From NCBI RefSeq assembly GCF_005771675.1, contig NZ_VAJM01000010.1, forward strand, positions 62,001-126,000: a stretch of DNA of 64,000 nt, in the 5' to 3' direction. The number at the start of each line of letters is the position of its first letter. The stretch's first letter is position 1. The stretch is from Hymenobacter jeollabukensis (GTDB taxonomy: Bacteria; Bacteroidota; Bacteroidia; Cytophagales; Hymenobacteraceae). The translations under genes and the position numbers were made by a program. The notes beneath the pieces are model-generated. The model was not told where the DNA came from. It saw nothing but the letters and a program-made list of their open reading frames with translations, and searched no databases. Of this stretch, positions 49,766-57,362 are shown one piece after another.

Positions 49766-51673
49766 TTAGTACAGCACCCGGAACTTAATCGTGTGCTCCA
49801 CCGCGCGCAGGGCCTGAATCACGTCCTGGTCATACTCGCGGTTCACGTCGGTAATCACGTAGCCGATGTGCTCGTTGGTTTTCAGGTACTGGCCCAGGAT
49901 GTTCACCTGGTGCTCAGCCAGCACGTTGTTGATGCGGGCCAGCACGCCCGGCACGTTGTGGTGAATGTGAATCAGGCGGTGGGCCGCCTGCTGGGCCGGC
50001 AGCTGCAGGTTGGGCAGGTTCACGCTCTGCTGGGTGTTGCCGGTGTTGATGTACTGCATGATGCGCTCCGGCACGAACTCGGCGATGTTGCGCTGGGCCT
50101 CGGCCGTGCTGCCGCCGATGTGGGGCGAAAGCAGCACGTTGGGCAGCCCGCGCAGCTCGTTCTCGAAGGTTTCGGCGTTGGTTTTCGGCTCGTAGGGAAA
50201 CACGTCGACCGCCGCGCCGCCCAGGTGGCCGCTGCGCAGGGCCGCGGCCAGGGCCGGCACGTCCACCACGTGGCCGCGGGCGTTGTTGATGAGCAGGGCG
50301 CCGGGCTTCATCTGGGCCAGTTCCTCGGCGCCGATGAGGTTGGTGTTTTCCGGGCGGCCGTCCACGTGCAGGGTCACCACGTCGGCCTGCTGGAGCAGCT
50401 CCGCCAGGGTGCGGCACTTCACGGCGTTGCCCAGTTGCAGCTTCTCGGCAATGTCGAAGTAGAGCACCTGCATGCCCAGGTTTTCGGCCAGCACCGAGAG
50501 CTGGGCCCCGATGTTGCCGTAGCCCACGATGCCCAGCTTCTTGCCCCGCACCTCAAAGGCCCCGGCCGCCGACTTATCCCACTCGCCCCGGTGCATCTTC
50601 TCGCTCTTGACGGGCAGACGCCGGGCCAGCGAGATGATTTCGCTGATGGTCAGCTCCACCACCGAGCGGGTGTTCGAAAACGGCGCGTTGAAGGCCACGA
50701 TGCCGCGCTGCATGCAGCCCAGCAGGTCAATCTGGTTGGTGCCGATGCAGAAGGCGCCCACGGCAATGAGGCGGTTGGCCCGCTCCAGCACCCGCGCCGT
50801 CAGCTGCGTTTTCGAGCGGATGCCTAGGATGCTCACGCCCTCGATGCGCTCCATCAGCTCCTCCTCGTCCAGCCCGCCCGGCACGATTTCCACCTGGTAG
50901 CCTTCCTCCCGAAACAGCTTTTCGGCGGTGGGTTCGATGTTTTCGAGCAGCAGGGCCTTGATGCGGTTCTTGGGGTAGGAGAGGGTCATCGGGAGCTTGT
51001 TCTGGTAAAGGAATTCGTCGAAAGTGGGGGCAATCTTGTCGGCGTGGGCCACCACGGCGGGGCGGCTCACGTTTTCGGTGAAGGCGTAGAAGCGCTGGGC
51101 CATGCCGGCCTCGCGGATCTGGTAATCGGTGTACCCGTCGCCGAGCACGTACACCTCGGCGCCCTCCAGGCCCATCTGCTGCAGCTGGCGGATCTTGCCG
51201 CCGTCCTGGCTGAGCGGGTTCGTGGCGTCGAAGCCGGTGATGTTGCCGGCCTCGTCGAAGGTGAAGGTGTTGGCCAGCACCTGCTCGGCCGGAATGCCAA
51301 ACTCGGCCACCACCGGCACGATAAACTCGCGGAAGCCGCTGCTCACGATGTAGATGCGGCCGGGGGCGTGCTCGTGGAAAAAGCGCTGGTTGCGGCGGAT
51401 GCTCTCCGACACCTTGGTACGTAGGTGGCGCACCAGCTCGTCGAGGTGCTCCCGGCGGGCGGACAGCAGGGCCACGCGCCGTTTCAAGGACTCGCTGAAG
51501 GAGAGGGAGCCGTCCATGCCCGCGTCGGTGAGGGCTTTGATGGCGGCCACTACTTGTTCCCGCTCGGGGCGGCCGCGCAGGGCAATGTCGGCCAGCTCGT
51601 CCAGGGCTTCGACCTGGGTGAACGTACTATCGAAGTCGATTACCAGAAAGGGTAAAGGCGCAGGTGCAGTCAT
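49766..51673 (-). CDS. Fused phosphoserine phosphatase-like and D-3-phosphoglycerate dehydrogenase protein
   Basis: This 635-residue protein joins two enzymes of serine synthesis. Residues 1-215 form a HAD phosphatase of the SerB type. Motif I is DFDST (Asp13, Asp15), motif II SSGF (111-114) and motif III GDGYTD (178-183). Residues 235-635 form 3-phosphoglycerate dehydrogenase: substrate domain, NAD-binding motif GYGNIG and NNARGHVVD, HIGGST near the catalytic end, and a C-terminal ACT-like domain. The start is set at ATG 51673; the longer frame to 51736 lacks homology. SerC is not nearby. The fusion is known in Cytophagales. Confidence 0.93.
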   Translation of the reverse strand: MTAPAPLPFLVIDFDSTFTQVEALDELADIALRGRPEREQVVAAIKALTDAGMDGSLSFSESLKRRVALLSARREHLDELVRHLRTKVSESIRRNQRFFHEHAPGRIYIVSSGFREFIVPVVAEFGIPAEQVLANTFTFDEAGNITGFDATNPLSQDGGKIRQLQQMGLEGAEVYVLGDGYTDYQIREAGMAQRFYAFTENVSRPAVVAHADKIAPTFDEFLYQNKLPMTLSYPKNRIKALLLENIEPTAEKLFREEGYQVEIVPGGLDEEELMERIEGVSILGIRSKTQLTARVLERANRLIAVGAFCIGTNQIDLLGCMQRGIVAFNAPFSNTRSVVELTISEIISLARRLPVKSEKMHRGEWDKSAAGAFEVRGKKLGIVGYGNIGAQLSVLAENLGMQVLYFDIAEKLQLGNAVKCRTLAELLQQADVVTLHVDGRPENTNLIGAEELAQMKPGALLINNARGHVVDVPALAAALRSGHLGGAAVDVFPYEPKTNAETFENELRGLPNVLLSPHIGGSTAEAQRNIAEFVPERIMQYINTGNTQQSVNLPNLQLPAQQAAHRLIHIHHNVPGVLARINNVLAEHQVNILGQYLKTNEHIGYVITDVNREYDQDVIQALRAVEHTIKFRVLY

Positions 51674-51843
51674 GGCCGCAATATCGGGCAGAACGGCGGG
51701 GGCAGCCCTGCCGCGCACCGATAATTCGTGCCGCAATCGTTTCGGGTTGAAAAATATCCGTCAGGACGGCGGCGGGGCGCCCGATTGCAACCATTCGGTA
51801 GGTGGCAGGCTCATACTGAACCAGCCTACCATACCCACCTCGT

Positions 51844-52548
51844 ATGCGACACCTTGTAGTCACCATCGCCCTGCTGGGCCTCGTCGGCGGCGCCCAAGCC
51901 CAGAGCTGGGAAACCACGGCGCAACTGACCGGCACGGGCTTCAACTTCCGTGGCCCCTCGGCCGAACGCCAATCTTCCATTAACCTGTACCGCCCCGGTA
52001 CCACCGGCTACACCAACAACCCCTACGGCGCCCTGCCCGGCGTGGGCTTCGGCGCGGCCCTGCAGCAGCAGCGCGTCACGCGCGGCAAGGTGCTGCTGGG
52101 CCTGCAGGCGGGCTACGAGCGGCTGCGCAGCCGCGTCGACAACGTGCTGGTATGGCCCGGCGGCGGCGATGTGCTGGAGGAGGCCCACGGCCACACCAAC
52201 CTCATCCTCGACTTCATCAACGTGCACCCGTACGCGGGGCGGCGCTTCGGGCTGGGCGCGGTGAGCCTGGACGTCACCGGCGGCCTCGACCTGGGCCTGC
52301 TGCTGCACTGCCAGGAAAAAGGCTTTGCCACGGCCGGCAACGGGCAGCGCTACACCACCGACCTGGCGCGCCCCCAGCCCCGCCTCGACACCCGCGCCCG
52401 CCTGAACCTGACGGCCTACTACCACCGCGTGGGGCTGATGACCAGCTACGCGCACGGCCTGCGCAACTACCGGGAAGGCTGGGTGGGCGGCGTCAACGAA
52501 GCCTACGGGCAGGTGTGGCGCCTGGGCGTGGCCTACCGGCTGCTGTAG
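51844..52548 (+). CDS. Outer membrane beta-barrel protein (hypothetical)
   Basis: This 234-residue protein has a signal peptide (about residues 1-19). Alternating amphipathic strands with aromatic ends follow, such as GVGFGAALQQQRVTRGKVLLGLQAGYERL. They end in YGQVWRLGVAYRLL, the typical C-terminal strand with a terminal aromatic-type residue. This pattern fits a small outer membrane beta barrel. No precise family can be named. It has no partner and lies rightward of the serine synthesis fusion. Confidence 0.75.
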   Translation: MRHLVVTIALLGLVGGAQAQSWETTAQLTGTGFNFRGPSAERQSSINLYRPGTTGYTNNPYGALPGVGFGAALQQQRVTRGKVLLGLQAGYERLRSRVDNVLVWPGGGDVLEEAHGHTNLILDFINVHPYAGRRFGLGAVSLDVTGGLDLGLLLHCQEKGFATAGNGQRYTTDLARPQPRLDTRARLNLTAYYHRVGLMTSYAHGLRNYREGWVGGVNEAYGQVWRLGVAYRLL

Positions 52549-52653
52549 GCGTGGGGGAAAAGCGGCCCCAAGCATAGCGGCGTTAAACCCACGCCGGAGG
52601 GAAGACTCTAACGGCGGTAATCGGTTGTTTTCCCCCTTTTACCGGCCTGTCCT

Positions 52654-52923
52654 ATGTCACTCCGCGCTGCATTCACCGCTGTAACCTTGCTTTTCGCTAC
52701 CTGGGCGGCCGTGCCGGCCCAGGCCCAACGCGTGTATTACCGCCGCCCCGCCCCGCGGGTAGTGGTGCTGCGCCCCGCGCCGCGCCCGGTCGTGGTGGCC
52801 CCGGCGCCCGTCGTCGTGTTGCCGGCCCGGTCGCTGGCCTACGGCCCGGCCCCGGTGGTGGTGGTGCGGCCGCGGCCGGCCGTGGTAGTGCATCCGCGTC
52901 CGGGCGTGCGTTACCGCTACTAG
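52654..52923 (+). CDS. Small secreted Pro/Val/Arg-rich protein (hypothetical)
   Basis: This 89-residue protein has a signal peptide (about residues 1-24, ending AQAQ). The mature part is low complexity, with repeated VVVxRPAP and VVVxPxP units that may form an extended polyproline-like chain. It has no recognisable domain. It is rightward, ending before a hairpin at 52945. Its low complexity means many reading frames here are open, so the call rests mainly on the signal peptide. Confidence 0.6.
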   Translation: MSLRAAFTAVTLLFATWAAVPAQAQRVYYRRPAPRVVVLRPAPRPVVVAPAPVVVLPARSLAYGPAPVVVVRPRPAVVVHPRPGVRYRY

Positions 52924-52944
52924 CCTTGCCGCGGCGCACAGCAA

Positions 52945-52982
52945 AACGGCCCGGCCCACCGCAGTTGGTGAGCCGGGCCGTT
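52945..52982. terminator. GC-rich terminator-like hairpin
   Basis: AACGGCCCGGC (52945-52955) pairs with GCCGGGCCGTT (52972-52982), with CCACC/GGTG pairing inside. It lies between converging genes. No long T run is present. Confidence 0.55.
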
Positions 52983-53002
52983 GGCGTATTGGTCGGCGGG
53001 GC

Positions 53003-53314
53003 CTAGTTGTCGATTTTGGCTTTCGACTTGCGGCGCTTGTCTTTCACCTTCGCGTCGTCGGTGCGGGGCGTGACGGTGCCCTGCGTGACGCCAGTACCGG
53101 CCTGCGTCTGAATGCCCGTGCCGCCGCCCGTCGTGGTCGATTCCACGGTTGTGGTGGTGGTTTCGGTGGTCGTGGGCGCCGGCTGCACGATTACCGGAGC
53201 CGGGGCCGTCGTGGGCGTGGTGGTCGTTTGCTGGGTAGTAGTCGTGGTGCGCGTCTGGGCCTGGGCGGCGGTGCCGGCGGCCAGCAGGGCGGCAATAACG
53301 AGAAGCTTCTTCAT
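53003..53314 (-). CDS. Small secreted Thr/Pro-rich protein (hypothetical)
   Basis: This 103-residue protein has a signal peptide (MKKLLVIAALLAAGTAAQAQ, 20 residues) and a mature part of Thr-rich repeats (TTTTTQQTTTTPTTAPAP). It ends in a basic KVKDKRRKSKAKIDN tail. Such Thr-rich segments are often O-glycosylated in Bacteroidota, but no glycosylation motif is proven here. The start is at ATG 53314; the open frame continues upstream without a signal. It faces the small Val-rich gene. Confidence 0.65.
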   Translation of the reverse strand: MKKLLVIAALLAAGTAAQAQTRTTTTTQQTTTTPTTAPAPVIVQPAPTTTETTTTTVESTTTGGGTGIQTQAGTGVTQGTVTPRTDDAKVKDKRRKSKAKIDN

Positions 53315-53425
53315 GGCTAGGTTCGGTTCAAAATGAAGTGAAACCATAACCGCCCGTGGGGAAACCGGAGGGCGGTTGATTAGCCTTAAACGAAGCTCGG
53401 CGGCCCGGGTTTGGTTGCCGGGGTT

Positions 53426-53845
53426 TCAGCCCCGGGTGGGGAGTGGCGTGCCCGCCCGCCCGGGCTGCCGGCGCGGGTCGTAATGCACGCCCCCGAACAG
53501 GTAGAGCATCAGGGCCCGGGAGTAGCGGTACACCAGCGGCGCGGTCAGCAGCGTGACGGCGGCCACGGTGGTGACGTACACCCACAGCGACGGGTCGCCG
53601 GCCAGGTAGTAGAGCAGCACCCCGCACACGGCAAACGTGGCCACCGCGAAGCCGAAGCTGATGTACATGGCCCCGTAGTAGAAGCCGGGCTCGGGCTCGT
53701 AGGTCTGCCCGCACACCGGGCAGCTTTCGGGCATGTCGGAAAACTTGCTGAGGTGCCAGGCCGAGTGCGTGAACAGCGGGCCCTCGTGGCAGCGGGGGCA
53801 CTTGAGTTGCAGCAGGGCCAGCTTGGAAGAATCGGGAGCAGCCAT
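53426..53845 (-). CDS. DUF983 family membrane protein
   Basis: This 139-residue protein begins with a cytoplasmic zinc-ribbon-like segment, CPRCHEGPLF and then CPVCGQ (about residues 15-52). Two transmembrane helices follow (about residues 60-85 and 90-110), including FYYGAMYISFGFAVATF. This is the DUF983 pattern. The family is common in Proteobacteria and Bacteroidota and of unknown function, perhaps linked to respiratory assembly. It is leftward with no operon partner. Confidence 0.88.
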   Translation of the reverse strand: MAAPDSSKLALLQLKCPRCHEGPLFTHSAWHLSKFSDMPESCPVCGQTYEPEPGFYYGAMYISFGFAVATFAVCGVLLYYLAGDPSLWVYVTTVAAVTLLTAPLVYRYSRALMLYLFGGVHYDPRRQPGRAGTPLPTRG

Positions 53846-53978
53846 GACGAAGATGGGCGAAGATGAACGGGAAAGGCCCGAACGTGGCCGGCAGGCCGGG
53901 GCCGTGAAGTTGATACGACAAAATTACGGCCCCGGTACGCGCCCGGCGTGGACTATCCGCGGGCTTGTCTGGTACAAA

Positions 53979-54842
53979 TCACCGGTGCTGCTGGCGGTAG
54001 GCCTCGGGCGGGAGGCCGGCGTACTTGCGGAAGTAGCGCCCGAAGTAGCTCGGGTCGTCGAAGCCCAGCTCGTCGGCCACCTGCGCCACCGACAGGGCCG
54101 AGTGGGCCAGCAGGCGCTGGGCTTCCACCACCACCCGCTCGTGAATCAGCGCGCTGGCGGTTTTGTTGAGCACCCGGCGGCACACGGCGTTCAGGTGATT
54201 GGCCGTCAGGTGCAGCATATCGGCGTACTGCTGCACGGTGCGCTGCTGGCGGTAGTGCTGGTTGAGCAGGGCCCCGAACTGCCGGATCTGCTGCTGGGCC
54301 AGCGCCGCCGCGCCGGTGGCCGGGGCCGCTACGTGGCGGGCGGCCAGCTCTAGCAGCAGCAGCAGGTAAGCCCGCACCACTTCGGCCTGCTGGGGCGGCT
54401 CGGCGCGGGTTTCGGCGTGCAGGCGCTGCAGCAGGCCGAGTAGCTCGGTTTCGGTGGGCGGCAGGTAGAGCACCGGCGGGTGCACGCCGGCGAAGAAGGG
54501 ATACTCGTAGAGGCGCGGGCCGGGGTAGCGGAACAGGTAGAACTCGGCGCTGAAAAACACCACGTAGCCCTGCACTTCGGGCGGCAGCTGCCAGTGGTGC
54601 ACCTGCCCCGGCGCCAGGAAAAACAGGCTGCCCGGCCGCAGCTCGTACGTTACCTGGTCGATGGTGTGCAGGCCCGCGCCCTCGGTCACATAGATGAGCA
54701 GGTAAAAGTCGTGGGCGTGCGGCTCGCGCACGTGCGGAAAGCGCGCCAGGTGCTCGGCCAAGCCGGCCACGTAGTAGGGGCGGGGGCCGGCCGAGGGCGG
54801 AAACGATGTCAGCGCGAGAACGGGCGGGGCGGTGGGTTTCAT
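53979..54842 (-). CDS. AraC family regulator with cupin-like sensor
   Basis: This 287-residue protein has an N-terminal cupin-type sensor (about residues 25-140, with HVREPHAHDFYLLIYVTEGAG and LRPGSLFFLAPGQVHHW). A C-terminal AraC DNA-binding domain follows (about residues 190-285, with TVQQYADMLHLTANHLNAVCRRVLNK and VADELGFDDPSYFGRYFRKYAGLPPEAYR). The His in HAHDF and HHW suggest a metal or small-ligand cupin. It diverges from the transglutaminase-like gene. The target genes are unknown. Confidence 0.92.
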   Translation of the reverse strand: MKPTAPPVLALTSFPPSAGPRPYYVAGLAEHLARFPHVREPHAHDFYLLIYVTEGAGLHTIDQVTYELRPGSLFFLAPGQVHHWQLPPEVQGYVVFFSAEFYLFRYPGPRLYEYPFFAGVHPPVLYLPPTETELLGLLQRLHAETRAEPPQQAEVVRAYLLLLLELAARHVAAPATGAAALAQQQIRQFGALLNQHYRQQRTVQQYADMLHLTANHLNAVCRRVLNKTASALIHERVVVEAQRLLAHSALSVAQVADELGFDDPSYFGRYFRKYAGLPPEAYRQQHR

Positions 54843-54885
54843 CAGCAGGCGGCAAAATAGCGGAAAGCCCGCCGGCCGCGAGGCC

Positions 54886-54964
54886 TGGGTGCTGTAGCAC
54901 AGGCTTCAGCCCGCGCGCGTGGCCGCACGAAACTACCCAGGCGAATCGGGCTAAAGCCCGCCCT
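54886..54964. repeat. CAGGCTTCAGCCC / GGGCTAAAGCCC dyad
   Basis: Phrases GTAGCACAGGCTTCAGCCC near 54892 and GGGCTAAAGCCCGCCC near 54947 form an imperfect inverted pair in the divergent gap. It is another dispersed dyad type. Confidence 0.6.
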
Positions 54965-54971
54965 GCGGCCA

Positions 54972-54979
54972 TACCTTTG
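54972..54979 (+). promoter_or_regulatory. Promoter of transglutaminase-like gene, -7 element TACCTTTG
   Basis: TACCTTTG matches TAnnTTTG with no obvious -33, which would lie in the dyad. The leader to ATG 55033 is about 45 bases. Confidence 0.55.
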
Positions 54980-55032
54980 CCGGGCGGCAGCCGTGACCGA
55001 ACCCGGCTGGCTGCTGGCCGTTTCTAGATTCT

Positions 55033-56061
55033 ATGCCCTTGACCGTTCGTTTTATGCCGCGCCGCGCCGGGCTGCTGGCCGCCGGGGCTTCTCTGCTGAT
55101 GCTCACTGCCGCCCAACCCGCCGCCGCGCCCATCGTGCCGCGTGTGCGCACGTTTGCCTTCGATTACCAGACCACCGTGGCCGCCGCACCCGCCGGCACC
55201 AAGGCCCTGGACCTCTGGCTGCCCGTGCCCCACGACGACGCCTCGCAGGACGTGGGCAAGCTCAAGATTGAGGCGCCGTACCCCTACGAAATCAAAACCG
55301 GCCAGTACGGCAACAAGATGCTGCACCTGCGCGTGAGCCCGGCGCCCGCCCAGCCCTTCAGCGTGGCCCTGCACTGCCAGGTGACGCGCCGGGAGCACAT
55401 CAACCCGCTGCTGCCCACGGCGCCCGGCCGCAAAGCTGCCGCCGAGGCCGCCGACCCCAACCTCGGCCGCTGGCTGGCCCCCGACCGCCTCGTGCCCCTC
55501 GACGACTCCATCCGCGTGTGGGCCTTGCGCGTGGCGGCCCAGGCCGGCGCCCGCACCGACCTCGACAAGGCCCGCGCCGTCTACAACCACGTCGTGAGCA
55601 CCGTGAAGTACGACAAGAGCGGGCAGGGCTGGGGCCGCGGCGACATTTACTACGCCTGCGACGCGCGCCGCGGCAACTGCACCGATTTCCACGCCCTGTT
55701 CATCGGCTACTGCCGGGCCCTGGGCATTCCGGCGCGCTTCAGCATCGGCTTTCCGCTGCCGGCCGAGCGCGGGCAGGGCGAGGTGAAAGGCTACCATTGC
55801 TGGGCCGAGTTCTACACCAAGCAAACCGGCTGGGTGCCCATCGACGCCTCCGAGGCTGCCAAGAACCCCGACAAGCGCGAGTATTTCTTCGGCCACCACG
55901 ACGAAAACCGCGTGGAGCTGACCCGCGGCCGCGACCTGACCCTGACGCCCCGGCAGCAGGCCGAGCCGCTGAACTACTTCGTGTACCCCTACGCCGAGGC
56001 CGACGGGCAGCCCTTCACCGGCCTCAGCAACCAGTTCCGCTACCGCGACGCGACGGAGTAG
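55033..56061 (+). CDS. Secreted transglutaminase-like (cysteine protease fold) protein
   Basis: This 342-residue protein has an N-terminal signal-like segment (hydrophobic about residues 12-32). The transglutaminase-like core has the catalytic triad residues: Cys in GNCTDFHALFIGYCRALGIPARF (about residue 216), His in GYHCWAEFY (about residue 255) and Asp in IDASEAAK (about residue 271). An alternative start is ATG 55054. Such proteins may be peptidases or crosslinking enzymes acting on envelope or imported peptides. It converges with the bestrophin gene across dyad copy C. Confidence 0.87.
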   Translation: MPLTVRFMPRRAGLLAAGASLLMLTAAQPAAAPIVPRVRTFAFDYQTTVAAAPAGTKALDLWLPVPHDDASQDVGKLKIEAPYPYEIKTGQYGNKMLHLRVSPAPAQPFSVALHCQVTRREHINPLLPTAPGRKAAAEAADPNLGRWLAPDRLVPLDDSIRVWALRVAAQAGARTDLDKARAVYNHVVSTVKYDKSGQGWGRGDIYYACDARRGNCTDFHALFIGYCRALGIPARFSIGFPLPAERGQGEVKGYHCWAEFYTKQTGWVPIDASEAAKNPDKREYFFGHHDENRVELTRGRDLTLTPRQQAEPLNYFVYPYAEADGQPFTGLSNQFRYRDATE

Positions 56062-56081
56062 GAATCAGCGGGATGATGCAA

Positions 56082-56198
56082 AACGTCATGTCGAGCCGAG
56101 CGAGACATCTCGCGCGGGGGCTGATTTTCTCGTTGAACGAAAAGAATGCTATCCAACGTCAGCACGCGAGATGTCTCGACTTCGCTCGACATGACGTT
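56082..56198. repeat. GTCAT-NNN-GAGC dyad, copy C (NNN = GTC)
   Basis: Left phrase AACGTCATGTCGAGC with GAGACATCTCGCG faces right CGCGAGATGTCTCGACTTCGCTCGACATGACGTT. ATGTC pairs with GACAT inside each arm. It lies between converging genes and is closest to copy A in sequence. Confidence 0.88.
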
Positions 56199-56242
56199 CT
56201 TTTTCGCCATTCAGGGTCGTGTCGTTCAGAGCCAGGGCCGCA

Positions 56243-57244
56243 CTACATCAGAATATTATTGACCGGCGTGAGGGGCGCGGGCAGCTCGGCCTCGTCCAGC
56301 ATGTCGCGCAGGTCGATTTCGATGGTGCGCGAGATGCTGCTGATGGGCACGTCGTTGGCGCTGCCCTCGAAGGGGTTGACGCTGCTGTCACCCACGCGGT
56401 CGAGGGCCAGAAACACCCACATCAGAAGGGTGGCAAACGGCACGTTGACCCACACCGAGTAGCCGGCCATGAACGTGCCGTCGCCGAGCTTGTCGAACTC
56501 GCGCAGCAGGCCGAAGGGCACCAGCAGCACGAAGGCGTAGAGCAGAATGGTGGTGATGGAGGAGAAGTTGCGCGGGTAAGGGAAGTTCTTGATGCGCTCG
56601 GCCTGGCCCTGCAGGTCGTAGAAGCGGGTAATGGCCGTCTGCAGCTGCATCAGCTGAAACTCCGTGAGCACGCCGCCGAGGCCGTTGAGCTGCCTGGATT
56701 GCAGGGCCATGAGCTGGGTGGCGCGGTTTTTCTTGCCGAGCACGTAGGCCAGCTCGGCGGCCGGCAGGTAGCGGGCCAGCTCCTGCTCCAGCGGCACGTC
56801 GTGCTCCGGAATGCGGTAGAGGCGGGCGTATTCCGCGTTGGCGGGCTGGCTCATGTTTTCCCAGGCCCGGGGTTCGCGCAGCTGGTAGCGCAGGGCCGTC
56901 AGCCAGGCGTAGTGCCGCCCAAACAGCTCGGGCACCGCCCCTGGGGCCGTGGGCCGCAGAAAGTCGCGCACCATCACGGCGAAGGCCCGGCTGTTGTTGA
57001 TGATGCCGCCGTAAATCTGCCGGGCTTCCCAGAGGCGGCTGTAGCTGGTGTTGTTCTTGAAGCCCACCAGGAACGATACCGCCGTGCCCAGCAGCGCCAC
57101 CGGCACCCAGCTCAGCGACAAGAAAGTAAAGCCGCAGAAATGATAGAGCGCGGTGGGCGGCGCGGCCCAGAGCAGGCAGCGCAGCAGGTCGCGGCGCGTC
57201 CAGTAGAGAATCTCGCGGAGGTGAAAGCGGCGGCCGGCGTGCAT
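56243..57244 (-). CDS. Bestrophin family membrane channel protein
   Basis: This 333-residue protein matches the bestrophin/UPF0187 family. An N-terminal REILYWTRRDLL segment is followed by a first membrane span and VSFLVGFKNNTSYSRLWEARQIYGG. Hydrophobic helices lie at about 30-50, 55-75, 215-235 and 260-280. The C-terminal VNPFEGSANDVPISSISRTIEIDL is conserved. Bestrophins form anion or cation channels. The start at 57244 follows the family; the frame extends to 57316 with no homology. Confidence 0.93.
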   Translation of the reverse strand: MHAGRRFHLREILYWTRRDLLRCLLWAAPPTALYHFCGFTFLSLSWVPVALLGTAVSFLVGFKNNTSYSRLWEARQIYGGIINNSRAFAVMVRDFLRPTAPGAVPELFGRHYAWLTALRYQLREPRAWENMSQPANAEYARLYRIPEHDVPLEQELARYLPAAELAYVLGKKNRATQLMALQSRQLNGLGGVLTEFQLMQLQTAITRFYDLQGQAERIKNFPYPRNFSSITTILLYAFVLLVPFGLLREFDKLGDGTFMAGYSVWVNVPFATLLMWVFLALDRVGDSSVNPFEGSANDVPISSISRTIEIDLRDMLDEAELPAPLTPVNNILM

Positions 57245-57362
57245 GGCGAGGAAGCGAGAAGGTGCGGGCGGCAAATAAACAGCTGAGCGGCAAAATGAAG
57301 CGGCGGCATCGACCAAGCAGCCCGGGCTGCTACCTTGCCGGCGCCCCCGCTACCGACAAGCT

